A DNA stretch of 64,000 nt from assembly GCF_009866525.1 (NCBI RefSeq), contig NZ_CM020866.1, positions 1,791,646 to 1,855,645 of the forward strand, in the 5' to 3' direction. Positions 54,223 to 64,000 of the stretch are shown piece after piece; the stretch's first letter is position 1, and every line of letters begins with the position of its first letter. The position numbers were made by a program, and so were the translations under genes. Origin of the DNA: Spiroplasma poulsonii. Lineage in GTDB: Bacteria; Bacillota_I; Bacilli_A; Mycoplasmatales; Mycoplasmataceae. The notes below the pieces were generated by a model that was given only the letters and a program-made list of their open reading frames with translations, ran no database searches and was not told the origin of the DNA.

Positions 54223-55345
54223 TAATCTAAGTTGTTTCATATTTCGTAGGTGTTTAATTCTTGTCAAGCATAATTATTGTGTATTTCAAATTATGACTTT
54301 TTGATTTTCTGTTTTAAAGTCATCTTTGTCGATTTGGCGTTGAATTCAATTGGCGAGTGTTTGTGCGTTGGGGTAATTCAATATATTTGCCCGCCCTTGC
54401 GTAGTCATTTGGTGTGTTCGTCTAATTTTTTCTTAAAACGACTTGGTGATTTTTGGGTTCGTTCAAATGCAACATAAATTTCACTATCATTACTTTTTGT
54501 GATGATTAAGTCGGGGTAGGCGTTGAGATTGCCGTTTTCCATTTTGAGCTCCCGCTCGGTTTGATAGTGTACTATGTCGGTTTGTGCAATAACATCATTA
54601 AATTTGATATGTTTATATTTTTCTTTAAATTCTTTTAAATTATTTGTAAAATCTGACCATTTAATTAAATTTATTTGTTTGATTTCGGTTTTTTTACCAT
54701 TTGTTATTTGTCCAGTTATTTTTCAATTTAAATTTATGTTTTTTGTTATTAAACTACTAGATAATTTGTTTTCACTTATTTTAGAATTTTCTGGTTTTGG
54801 GGTGGTTGTGGAATTTGTTTTGTGGCGTTTATTGGGATAATCATCGCCGTTGTTATTGTTGGATTGTTGTTTTCTTTTATTATTGATGGTAAAGGTTACT
54901 TCTATTTCTCCATAATATTTATTATTACTTGTAATTATTGCTGAATTAGGGGTAATATTTGCTACTTCTAAATTATCATATATATTAGTAATTTTGGGGT
55001 TTAATTCTTTTAATTTAGCAAGAATGGTCGCTTTGTTATTATCAGGTAGTTCGCCTAATTCGGGGTTTGTAATAACATTTTCTAATGGAGATCCTAAAAT
55101 TTCATCTAAATCTTGCTGCGTTAAAATATGAGTACGAAAATGAATAGTTCTTGAACCATAATAAATTGAATTGGCGCTAGTTGGTTGAATTATTCATGAT
55201 TGACTGCCATTATTATTAGTGCGAGCAAAAGAAATTCGTATTTGGTTTATATCTATATCGTTTAGTTCTTGAATAACTTCTAAAATTGTTTCTGAGTTAT
55301 CATTAGGTAGTTCACCTAAATCAGTATTTGTAATAACATTTAATA
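54223..55345 (-). pseudogene. repeat-module protein with nuclease-like C-terminus, 5' cut by IS, frameshifted
   Basis: Enters from the IS at 55346. Two related modules: 'NVITNTDLGELPNDNSETIL' (from 55343) and 'NVITNPELGELPDNNKATIL' (from about 55079), each followed by a beta-rich stretch ending 'YYG-x-x-x-I-x-F'. Then a low-complexity linker (Asn/Lys/Thr/Pro) and a C-terminal domain with 'NAYPDLIITKSNDSEIYVAF', 'ERTQKSPSRFKKKLDEHTKW' and 'GGQIYWITP', a layout like PD-(D/E)xK nucleases or replication-relaxation proteins. Two one-base shifts occur near the end (about 54370 and 54270); the intact ending survives as a relic at 15535. Function unknown. Confidence 0.6.
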
Positions 55346-55956
55346 GACTTCTTGCGATACCCTTTTTTATTAAAATATTATTATAAAATATAATTTATGA
55401 GGACATAAAAATATGAACAATAATAAATTTAATACTCTTAATGATAGAGAATGGTTAAGATTAACAGGAATAAAAAAATCCACTTTTAATAAAATGTTAG
55501 ATATTTTAAAAGTTGCTGAAATAGAAAAATTTAAAAAAGGTGGTAAAACTAATAAATTATCATTAGAAAATAGATTATTGATGACTTTATTATATTGACG
55601 AGAATATCAGACTTATTTTCATCTTGGTAAAAGTTTTGATATTAGTGAGGCTAATTGTTATCGTAATATTAAGTGAATTGAAGATATTTTAATTAAAAAC
55701 TCTGATTTTCAACAACTTGCTGGTAAAAAAGCACTAATAAATGATTATTTTAATGATAAAACTATTATTATTGATGCTACCGAAACTCCAATCCAACGCC
55801 CAAAAAAAGACAAAAACAATCTTATTCTGGTAAAAAGAAAAAACACACGATCAAAACACAAGTAATTATCGAACAAGAAACCAAAAAAATTATTGCAACA
55901 AGTTTTTCGCTCGGAAAAAAACATGATTATGCTTTATTTAAAGAATCAAAAATCCC
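55346..55956 (+). mobile_element. IS5-type element, truncated by ISLre2-like element
   Basis: Left 611 bp identical in layout to full copies; stops after 'AAAAATCCC' where the next element's GGTAGTATAC begins. The right part is not found beyond the second element. Confidence 0.9.
55413..55956 (+). pseudogene. IS5-type transposase, truncated
   Basis: OrfA complete, OrfB ends after 'YALFKESKIP'. Second Asp and Glu lost. Confidence 0.9.
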
Positions 55957-57600
55957 GGTAGTATACATTATTTTGAGGTTTTTAATAAAATTAAGTAATT
56001 AGAAACAAATTAAGTTTCGCTTATAATTAAATGATAACAAAATTTATAAAAAATTCAACTTTTTTAAAAACATAATTTTTATTTGAATAAATAATTTATA
56101 AATTTATGAATTTTGATACACTAAAAAATACTTTTTAAAGTTATTACTAATTTTAAAAGGTTTTTTATTTTTTATAAAGATAAAAATTGCTTTTTAGATT
56201 GATTTAAATTAAATATATTAAATTCAATTTTTTCTTTATTTTTATTAGTTTTATCAATTTTTTCTTCATTTGTTTTACTATTAAGTCTTAACATTGAAGC
56301 AATTAACATATTGATAAATTTTTCTTTACAATATATTTTCGCGCCACGCCCCTTAACTGCCTTAATGTAGTGTGATATATCACCTTCCATGTGACAACCA
56401 ATATTATATTCTAATGCTTGATTTTCAATTCCTTCTTTATTATTTTTAATTAATTCAATAGTTTCTAATAAAATTTTCTTTTTATTATCAATAACATAGG
56501 GCAAATGACACATTAAAAAATCTAATAATACTTCATAATTTCCAGTAAAAAAATATATTTTTGATAATTTATATTTTAATCTATGAATTTGGTTTTTCTT
56601 ACGATTTGGGAATAATTCTTTAAATCTTTTTACTAAATGAAATTTATCTAAACTATATGATACGGTGTTTTTTTTATTTTTTGCTTTTATTGCTATATAA
56701 ATTTTTTTAATTTGTTTTTCACCATCACTTAATATTAATATTTTAGTATCTTCATTAATATCATAAGTATCCATTGATTTAAAAATTTTATCAATAAAAT
56801 TATCAATATTAGATTTATCATTTTTATTCTTATGATTTTTATTCATCATTTGAAAAACGCCTTTTTTCTTTTTCATTTTTTTTCTGTTTTTTGTTGATTT
56901 TTCTTCATCAACACCAACATGCATAGTTGAAAGAAATATTTTATTTTCAACTCTTTTTTTATTTTCTCACATAGGTTCAAATGCCCCATCAATTTGAATA
57001 TATAAAACATTATTTGGAATTTTAATTTTATTGTTATTTTTATTACTAATGTAATCGGTTTCTTCTAAATCTGCATTTTTAAAAATATTAGATATTGTTC
57101 TTTCACTAAGATTAGCGTTTTCGACAGTATCTAAAATATCTTTATATCTTTTTCCATCGCCTAAAAATGAAGTAATTTTATTTATTAAATTTTGTTCATT
57201 TCTTTGGTATTTTTTTAAACCTAATTCTTCATCCAAAGGATAGTGGTTTATATATTCATTTTTTTCTTCATCATATTTAACATATCTTCGTCTTTTTAAA
57301 TTTATATCTCCATCTTCTGTTTTAATTGTTTTTGGTATTTTTGATACAACCTTATATCCTTGTAATATTTTTCCTTGTTGATATAATTTAAATATCTCAT
57401 TATCTCTTTCAATCAAGAAATTTTTAGTTTCATTGTTTGTTTCTATTATTTTATTTTCTTTATAATTTCCTAATAAATTTTGTTTTAATTCCATTTTATA
57501 ATTTCCTTTCTTAATTAAAAAAATATTTTAAATTATGCTAGTTAATAAATTATGATATTTAATACTTAATATTATTTTATCAAAATGGGGGTACATGAAA
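55957..57600 (-). mobile_element. ISLre2-like element
   Basis: Left end GGTAGTATACATTATTTTGA; right end around 57575-57600 ('TTTATCAAAATGGGGGTAC') is an imperfect inverted match. Holds one long transposase gene. The right boundary is approximate and touches the terminase ribosome site. Confidence 0.65.
56172..57494 (-). CDS. ISLre2/UPF0236-family transposase, 440 aa
   Basis: Intact with UGA as Trp. MELKQNLLGNYKENKIIETN; 'DGDINLKRRRYVKYDEEKNE'; 'LSERTISNIFKNADLEE' (DNA-binding helix); DDE-type acidic positions in 'YIQIDGAFEPMWENKK' and 'ILILSDGEKQIKKIY'; 'NIGCHMEGDISHYIKAVKGR' with the late acidic residue. Length and order fit UPF0236 proteins of Firmicutes and mollicutes. Confidence 0.85.
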
Positions 57601-57601
57601 A

Positions 57602-59338
57602 ATGCAGGATTTTACAAAAATTAATAACAAAAAACGAATTACTAGTTATGAACATTTAAATAAAAAATATGATTTGAATTTTAGTGACTATAATTTTGGT
57701 TTTGATTGAGAAGTATTTAAAGAATTTGTTGGTGATAGTTATGCCCGATATTTTACTTCGCCAACTTTTTTTAAGTTTGTTTCAGCGGGGCGTGGTACTA
57801 ATAAAACATGAAATCATTTAGCAGAAAAATTATTTTTTGCTTGTAATTTTACAGATGCTTCATCTAATATTTTACGAAGATATGCCAACACCCACGAAGA
57901 TACTACATTTGGCGATACAATTAATGTCTGTAATTATCTATATGATAAATATGGGATTGATATAGGACCCGACAATGAAAATGGTATTGTTTGACCTAAA
58001 AATGTTAAAGAAGGCGGCGAGATTGTTTTTCCTAGTGGTGTTCGCATTGCTTTTGCGGGTTATGCTAATGGTAATAAAATTATGGGTAAAGTTGGTAAAG
58101 GTAGCGGTATTATATCGGCGTGAACAGATGAAATGATACATGCCGAAGAAAAAGAAATCTTAACTGATAAAGAATTAGATAAAAGATATAATAATTTAAG
58201 AGTTTCAATGTTTCGTTCTAAAAGTTTAAAAGTATCTTATGAAAAATATACCGATGAAAATAATAATGAACAATATAATCTAGATAATTCTATTCCTGTA
58301 AAAGAATTATCTTGGACATTTCAAGAATGAGATAACATAGCAAAACAACATATAACAGTAACAACATATTTTCATAAAACATATTCTAATCAATTTACTT
58401 TTAATCCTTTTGATAAATACCATGTATTTTATGAAAAATTTGTAACCCCATATTTACCCTTAAATGAAAGAATTAAAAATATTTTAAAAGAACATAACCA
58501 AGTATATTCAGAAAACAAACAAGCATTTAATGGTTTGGGTATTTTTAATTTACGATTAACAATGGGTTCTGTATGAAATAAAATACCTGATATTACTAAA
58601 AAACTTGTTTTAGCAAATAAAGAAGGGCGACCTGATTTATTTGAACTTGAATACTACGGTTTTGAATATAACGATAATGACCCCAGTATTTATGTTTTAC
58701 GAAATTATCGTAAATATATTAAAGAGTATAATTTACAAGATTTTTATAATTCCAATACAAAACAGTATCAATTTGATAGTTATTCAATTGGTGTGGATTA
58801 TGCTAATGGTAGTGAAGACCATACAGTGTTTTTATTTAGTGGTTATAAAATTAATGAAAATAATGAATATGATAAATATTTAATTGAAGAAAATGTTGTT
58901 ACACCTAAAAACACAATGAATTTAAATGAAATAGTTGAATATTATGGACAATGAATAATTAATACATTTGATAAATTTGATGATTTTGAATATGCTACAT
59001 TTCATTATGATATTAATGCCCACGACTTTATGCAAAAATTACAAGAAGATATTTATCCTTATTTGGGTTATAAAATTAAAATGTTTAAAGCCAAAAAACA
59101 TCAGACATCCCTTAATAAAGAAGCAGGTATAATAAATCGTGTAACATGAATAAGAAAAATGTTTGTTCAAGGCAAAATATATGGCACATTAGATAACTTT
59201 CCATTTTTAGATAAATGCATTAGTGAACTAAGATTTAGTGACACCAAAACAAACACACCCGATAGTAAAATGTATCATGACCCATATGATGCTTTGTTTT
59301 ATGGTTCTTATCCATATCGTTTTAAAATGGGAATATAA
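57602..59338 (+). CDS. phage terminase large subunit, 578 aa, intact
   Basis: DNA-packaging motor. MQDFTKINNKKRITSYEHLN; Walker A-type 'FVSAGRGTNKTWNHLAEKLF' near residue 65; Walker B-type 'GIISAWTDEMIHAEEKE' near residue 175; nuclease acidic residues in 'SIGVDYANGSEDHTVFLFSG' near residue 395 and near the end ('YHDPYDALFYGSYPYRF'). Unlike the terminase at 25172 it has no internal stop. GGGGG sits 9 nt before the ATG. Start lies at the very edge of the ISLre2-like element. Confidence 0.8.
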
Positions 59339-59340
59339 AA

Positions 59341-59357
59341 AAGGTTTTTAAAACCTT
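59341..59357. terminator. hairpin between convergent genes
   Basis: AAGGTTT / AAACCTT stem after the terminase stop, with A/T runs on either side. Confidence 0.65.
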
Positions 59358-59377
59358 CTAACATTTATAAATTTTAT

Positions 59378-59704
59378 TTACTTTTTATTTATTAAATAAT
59401 TGGTATTTAATGACTTTTCTAAACTAGGTGATTTTTCTTGTATTTCATTACCATCATCATTTTTCAATAGTTCAGGATGACAATTTTTATAACTTAATTT
59501 AAGATGTTTTCTAACTGTATTAAAATCTAACACCTCAACTTCAATTTCATCACCAATATCAAAAAAATCTTTAATATCTTTAACAAAGTAATCTGAAACT
59601 TCACTAATATGGATTAAACCATCAGCCTTTTCTGCTCTACAAAAAGCACCATAAGGTGTAACGTTTGTTATTTTAACATTAACTTTATTTCCTTTTTTAT
59701 ACAT
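59378..59704 (-). CDS. S1-domain RNA-binding protein, 108 aa
   Basis: MYKKGNKVNVKITNVTPYGA then 'ADGLIHISEVSDYFVKDIKD' and 'EIEVEVLDFNTVRKHLKLSY': a full S1/OB-fold domain (residues 1-75) with an acidic tail. Like the CvfD/YugI group of Firmicutes. GGAAG upstream. Chromosomal rather than phage in type, so a piece of backbone may be trapped here. Confidence 0.85.
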   Translation of the reverse strand: MYKKGNKVNVKITNVTPYGAFCRAEKADGLIHISEVSDYFVKDIKDFFDIGDEIEVEVLDFNTVRKHLKLSYKNCHPELLKNDDGNEIQEKSPSLEKSLNTNYLINKK

Positions 59705-59789
59705 AAATTAAATATACTTCCTTTCTTTAAATAATTTAATTATATCATTAAGACTATAAAAAATCATTTGCAGGAATTGGGCGAGCGGT

Positions 59790-60000
59790 TGATTTTCTTA
59801 AATTTTTGTGATAAAATGACTTACAAGTTAAAAAAATTTTTGAGATTCTTTCAAACAAATTTGGGAACCTTTATAAAATTCTTCGCTTAACGCTTAGAAT
59901 TTTTCCCAAGTATTTTGAAAAGCGCGGCAAAAGTTTTTTTAAACTTTAAGTTATTTTTCACAAAACTATCGAAAATCACCGCGAGCCCAGATTAATGCAG
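59790..60000. other. non-coding structured stretch upstream of RIP
   Basis: 440-nt gap (59705-60144) without a gene. It contains GGG...AAATTCT-(loop)-AGAATTT..CCC (about 59870-59918) around 'TCGCTTAACGCT', GC patches 'GGGCGAGCGG' and 'AAAGCGCGGC', and 'CACCGCGAGCCC'. Similar GC patches stand before the other terminase. Looks like phage or virus intergenic DNA. Confidence 0.45.
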
Positions 60001-60061
60001 TATAATCACAATAATAAACATATATTCACCTCCTTTCTAAAATAAACATATTTAAAAATGC

Positions 60062-60093
60062 TTGACTTGCATATATATATATATATATATAAT
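60062..60093 (+). promoter_or_regulatory. RIP promoter with (AT)10 spacer
   Basis: -35 TTGACT at 60062-60067 and -10 TATAAT at 60088-60093, separated by 20 nt that consist almost entirely of an AT dinucleotide repeat (60071-60090). Loss of one or two AT units would give 18 or 16 nt, near the bacterial optimum of 17. Strand slippage could therefore tune or switch expression. Confidence 0.7.
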
Positions 60094-60144
60094 GTCAATA
60101 GGTCTTGATAAAAATTTGCAAGATTAAATAAAGGAAATAACGAA

Positions 60145-61491
60145 ATGAAAAAACTTTTAAGTTTATTAAGTGTATTAACTATTAGTGGAACTACAATGCC
60201 AACATTGGTTGCTAATATAAGTTATCCTTACAATAATTCAGATACAAGAATATCTTTTCAAGATAATCATGAAGAATGAGGATGGGGACCATCAAGAGGA
60301 AGAATTGATTTTAATGTTTTATCAAAAAAAATTGAATTTGGTGGTTTTGGATATGCTGATAATAAATTTGATACTTCAGTAACTATTCGTATTACAGATG
60401 AAAATAAAAATATTGTTAAAACAATTTTTATTAATAAAAATAAATCTTTAAATGATATTATTAGAGAATATAATTTACAAAATGGTATTGATTATAAAAA
60501 TGGTTATTCTATTGATATTTGATCAGAAAAAGCAAATTCAACAATTTTTCATTATAAAAATAATTTAAATAATCGTGTATGAAATCTTTCAACCGGACCT
60601 CATACTGAAAAATTTATAATAATGAATGATAAATTGTGAGAGCCAAATATTTTAATAGAAAAATTTCCTAATTTAATAACTAGACCATTAGTTAGACGAA
60701 CAAGTAATAATAATCAAAATAATTATGCACCAAATTTAGTAATAGATGAATGAGATGACAATCTTAGTCAATATTATGATTCTTTAATTAGTGTTGTAGA
60801 TTATTTAAATAGAGAAGGAATAATAGAACAATTTGGCAGAACGAACGGCACTTACCGTTTAACTAACCAAAATGGATATTTTATTATAGGTATACAATTT
60901 CAAGGTTTATCTAGTTTAAATAATACTGTTGAATTAGTTTTTGATAGATCAAATTTATATCTTCAAGGATTTATATTAAGAGAAGATAATGGTAGACAAA
61001 ATAGTGCTGATGGAACATATTATTATTTTTCAGATAGTACTTATAGAACAAATTTAGGAATTAATCATTTAACTAATGTTAATTTAAATTTTGGAGGAAG
61101 TTATACTAATTTAATCGCTGATGGAGATCTTAATATTTCTTCACAATCATTATTTAGTTCTTTTCGATTTTTAGCATCTTTTAATAATAGCAATCAACAA
61201 AGAATAAATATATCATCAAATTTAATGCGTATAATTTTAGCTACTTCAGAATCACTTAGATTTAACAATATAATTAGTACGATTCAACGTAATAATAATC
61301 CTATTTCATGGAGAAGCTATTTCTCAAATTTATTAACTAATTGAGGTTCAATGAGTCAAGAATTTATAAGACGAGTAAATAATATGAATAATGGTGTGCA
61401 AATTTGAGATCATGTTAATGATAATTCTAGTAGAATTTCTCCAGCTTTAATGGCTTTTCTTTTAAATATAAGAATATTAAATAATAAATAA
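60145..61491 (+). CDS. ribosome-inactivating protein (RIP) toxin, secreted, 448 aa
   Basis: N-glycosidase of the ricin A/Shiga type that removes one adenine from the large-subunit rRNA of eukaryotic ribosomes. Signal peptide MKKLLSLLSVLTISGTTMPT then LVAN. Residues 30-160 form a beta-rich accessory region of unknown role ('GGFGYADNKFDTSVTIRI'). Residues 195-448 are the RIP domain: Tyr272 in 'SNLYLQGF', 'TYYYFSDS', Tyr320 in 'FGGSYTNL', Glu369 and Arg372 in 'ATSESLRF', Trp400 in 'LLTNWGSMS'. These are the five conserved active-site positions in the right order and spacing. AAAGGAAA ribosome site. RIPs are described in defensive and male-killing Spiroplasma of insects. The gene lies between a phage terminase and a phage structural gene. 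Confidence 0.93.
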
Positions 61492-61580
61492 TTAAAATTT
61501 CTTATAATAGGAATAAATTGAGTTTATTCCTATTTTTAATTAAATTATCAAAATTTATAAAAAACACAAAGGAGATAAAT

Positions 61581-62066
61581 ATGAAAAAAATATTAAGTCT
61601 TTTAGGAACAATAACTTTAATTGGAACAAGTACAACCAGTTTAGTTGCTTGTAATACATCACAATATAGTGAAGAACAATTAAAAAAACAAAAAGAAAAA
61701 TACAAAATAGATACAAAAGATGGTATTTTAGAATGAATAGCACCACAAGAAAAACCATTTAATCAAATTGATAATAAATGATATTTTGTTGTATGAAAAA
61801 CTAATAATTGAAATATTACTAAGTTTAAAAATAATACTTTAATAAATAGATGACATCCAAGTATTGAAATTGACAATAAAAATGAAGATGAAAATTATAA
61901 ATTAAATTTAGAATGAATAAGGGGACATGGAACAATCGTTATTCGTTCTTATAGTGTTATAAGTGATTGACCTGCTCCTAGATTTAAAACAATTTATCGA
62001 TGAAATTTAGATACAAATATGCCCAATTTAATTGTTGGTAAAGATGGTATTATAAAAGTTAATTAA
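61581..62066 (+). CDS. lipoprotein, 161 aa, partial duplicate of neighbouring gene
   Basis: MKKILSLLGTITLIGTSTTS then LVAC (lipobox Cys24), AAAGGAG ribosome site. Residues about 58-142 ('KPFNQIDNKWYFVVWKTNNW' to 'PAPRFKTIYRWN') are nearly identical to a segment of the degraded minus-strand gene at 62903-63157, so this is a lipoprotein signal joined to a copied middle segment. Many UGA-Trp codons. Function unknown; possibly co-expressed with RIP (90-nt gap). Confidence 0.75.
61754..62008. repeat. inverted repeat arm (partner 62903-63157)
   Basis: About 255 bp, nearly identical in opposite orientation to 62903-63157, with 0.9 kb between arms. Only a handful of differences are visible (for example ATCAAATTG against ACAGTTG). 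Confidence 0.85.
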
Positions 62067-62067
62067 T

Positions 62068-62097
62068 AAAAAAGTCATTTATTAAAATGACTTTTTT
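62068..62097. terminator. bidirectional terminator
   Basis: 13-bp stem AAAAAAGTCATTT / AAATGACTTTTTT with ATTA loop, between convergent genes. Confidence 0.9.
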
Positions 62098-64000
62098 ATA
62101 TTTCTAATGTAATTAATGATAATTTTTCATTGTTTTTATTAAATAGTTGTAAATTATCAATATTAATTTGTTCTCTTACTGATGGATATAAAAATATTAC
62201 ACTATTTGATTGTTTTAGAAAATTAACAACCGCAATGTTTGAATAAGATTTTTCATATTCAATACCATTTTTATATAAATATCAAACATTAAATTCTATT
62301 AATTGTAAATATGTATCTCTATCTTTTCCGCTGACTTTAGTTCCAATTTGTGTTTTTTTCGATTAATTCTAAGTTTATATATTTTCCTTCAATAATTTTT
62401 TCATTTGGTTTTTCAATAAAAATATTTATATCATAGCTTCCATAACCTCATATACCAGATATTTCAATTTGATTTAAATTAAATAATTTTTTATCATAAG
62501 TTATTTTAATATTATCTACAACTAAATTTTTAGTCATATCCATTCAAAATGTTTTAGAATAAAGTAATCTATATCGTTGTGAATAATAGTCTAAATAGTC
62601 TTCTATTTTGTTATTAGAAACAATTAAACTAATTAAATATTTACCATATTCGCCATCAGATAATTTAATTTCTGCTGGAATAAGAGAAGGAATATTGTTT
62701 GTTTCTAATTCATTTGTTATTGATAATCAATTAAAATAATTTGCTTCTAATTTATAAATAGGGTTTTCTGAAATATCTTTGTTTTTAGAATTTATTTTAA
62801 TTTCATTATCATCATTGTTAATGTTATTTTGTTGTTTTAAATTTCAATCTGTAATTTGTCCTGTATTTGGATAATTTGAGGTTTAAGAGGTTCATCAATA
62901 CCATTTCATCGATAAATTGTTTTAAATCTAGGAGCAGGTCAATCACTTATAACACTATAAGAGCGAATAACGATTGTTCCATGTCCCCTTATTCATTCTA
63001 AATTTAATTTATAATTTTCATCTTCATTTTTACTGTCAATTTCAATACTTGGATGTCATCTATTTATTAAAGTATTATTTTTAAACTTAGTAATATTTCA
63101 GTTATTAGTTTTTCAAACAACAAAATAATACTTATTATCAACTGTATTAAATGGTTTATCATTTGCATAAACTTTTGTCAATAATTTATTGGTTCAGGTG
63201 GAATGGGGGCGTTATCACTAAAATTAAAATATAATGAATTTAATTGAACTTTACAATGTTCGAATAATCATATCCTATTTCTGTTGTTGAATTAGGGGTT
63301 GATATTAATTCAAAATAATATGGAGCAATTAATTTAACATCATCATTATAACCTTTATTAATGGCATATTTGCTATACGTATAATTTGAAAGCATATAAA
63401 TAATTTGTTTAAATCTTTTAACAGATTGATCATTAATAGATGTAGAATTATCTAATTTTCAGTTTTCAAATAAACCATCAATAACATCTTCGGGTTTTTG
63501 TCCTTCAAATTTTTGACGTAGTTCAGCTGCTTTATTGTTAGGATTACCTTTTTCATCGTATTTTCCCCTTGAAATTTTCTATCATAATTATAACGATATG
63601 TTAAATAATTTAATAAAACTTTTTCTAAACCATTCTTATTTACTAAATCTAAAATATCTTTACCTTGAATATAGTTTTGGGCGATACTTCATGGTAAAAA
63701 ACTTTCGGTAAATCAATACTGAAATATTCGTACATTAGGACTAGTTTCATTGGCATTGATAATAATGGAACTAAACTAGCATTTTCAATATTTGATGATG
63801 GATAAGAATAAACACCATTGACATTACCTCAACACTTAATATTTCCAAACAACATTGATTTAGGGTACTTAATTTTAATCCCAGTAAAAACAGTATTCTC
63901 GGGCAATGATTTTTGTAAAACTAAGTGAATACTATTCTGATTTTCATTTAAAATCAGTCACTTTAACTAAATGAGTAGATTTAATAATGTTAACTTCATC
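62096..64000 (-). pseudogene. phage structural protein, heavily degraded, runs off window
   Basis: No single frame, but overlapping frames give a continuous phage-type protein: 'TGIKIKYPKSMLFGNIKCWG', 'IFQYWFTESFLPWSIAQNY', 'SVKRFKQIIYMLSNYTYSKY', 'LIAPYYFELISTPNSTTEIG', the duplicated 'YYFVVWKTNNWNITKFKNN' block, 'NELETNNIPSLIPAEIKLSD' and 'KQSNSVIFLYPSVREQINID' to TAA at 62096. At least five one-base shifts (near 63945, 63780, 63565, 63250, 62355). Related to 22830-24913. No function left. Confidence 0.65.

Overview
Window type. This is AT-rich mollicute DNA that uses UGA as tryptophan: MreB, PolA, Fba, AlsS and RsmA read through only if TGA is Trp. Five features point to Spiroplasma, most likely a Citri-clade insect associate of the S. 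poulsonii/S. citri kind: two tandem MreB genes with spiroplasma-specific active-site features, plectrovirus (SpV1-type) protein remnants, a ribosome-inactivating protein (RIP), many mollicute lipoproteins and heavy insertion-sequence load. The species name is an inference. I found no tRNA, rRNA or CRISPR array.

Layout. 1-11.7 kb is chromosomal backbone on the minus strand: rpoB (its 3' end lies outside the window), a small Cys-pair protein, a broken lipoprotein gene, and an intact BMP/Nup-type nucleoside ABC transporter operon (lipoprotein, double ATPase, two permeases). One permease carries a long coiled-coil tail. 12-28.7 kb is accessory: a broken secreted protein, plectrovirus pieces, a lipoprotein, remnants of a plasmid partition module (RHH/CopG-like and ParA), a cobalamin riboswitch cut off from any gene, and a decayed tailed-phage block (portal, structural protein, terminase) followed by a small protein and a retropepsin-like aspartic protease. 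28.8-39.6 kb is backbone again: polA, a broken GNAT, a membrane-anchored hypothetical, a DUF2278 protein, mutM, a class II aldolase, and alsS-alsD for acetoin. 39.7-48.4 kb is a phage early region of very small overlapping genes, a structured non-coding stretch and a recT start, cut by IS elements. 48.4-53.1 kb is backbone: ispE-rsmA-rnmV on minus, and two mreB genes on plus. 53.1-64 kb is accessory: an ISLre2-like element, a second full-length terminase, an S1-domain protein, an intact RIP toxin gene, a lipoprotein, and a degraded phage structural gene running off the window.

Mobile elements. One IS5-type element of about 1065 bp is present eleven times (nine full-length, two truncated). It has 10-bp terminal inverted repeats and a TA duplication. 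Its transposase is split by a conserved A7 slippery run, which implies -1 frameshifting. Several host genes can be read back into frame by removing the element plus one TA. IS3-type and ISLre2-type elements add to this.

How it fits together. Core metabolism and shape genes are mostly intact, while phage, plasmid and lipoprotein genes are decaying through IS insertion, in-frame TAA codons and one-base indels in homopolymers. Against that background the RIP gene stands out. It is complete, keeps all five catalytic positions, has a plectrovirus-like export signal, and sits behind a promoter whose -35/-10 spacer is an (AT)10 repeat. Other items worth following are the orphan B12 riboswitch, the retropepsin-like protease with its overlapping partner, and a hairpin-rich possible non-coding RNA of about 340 nt in the phage region.
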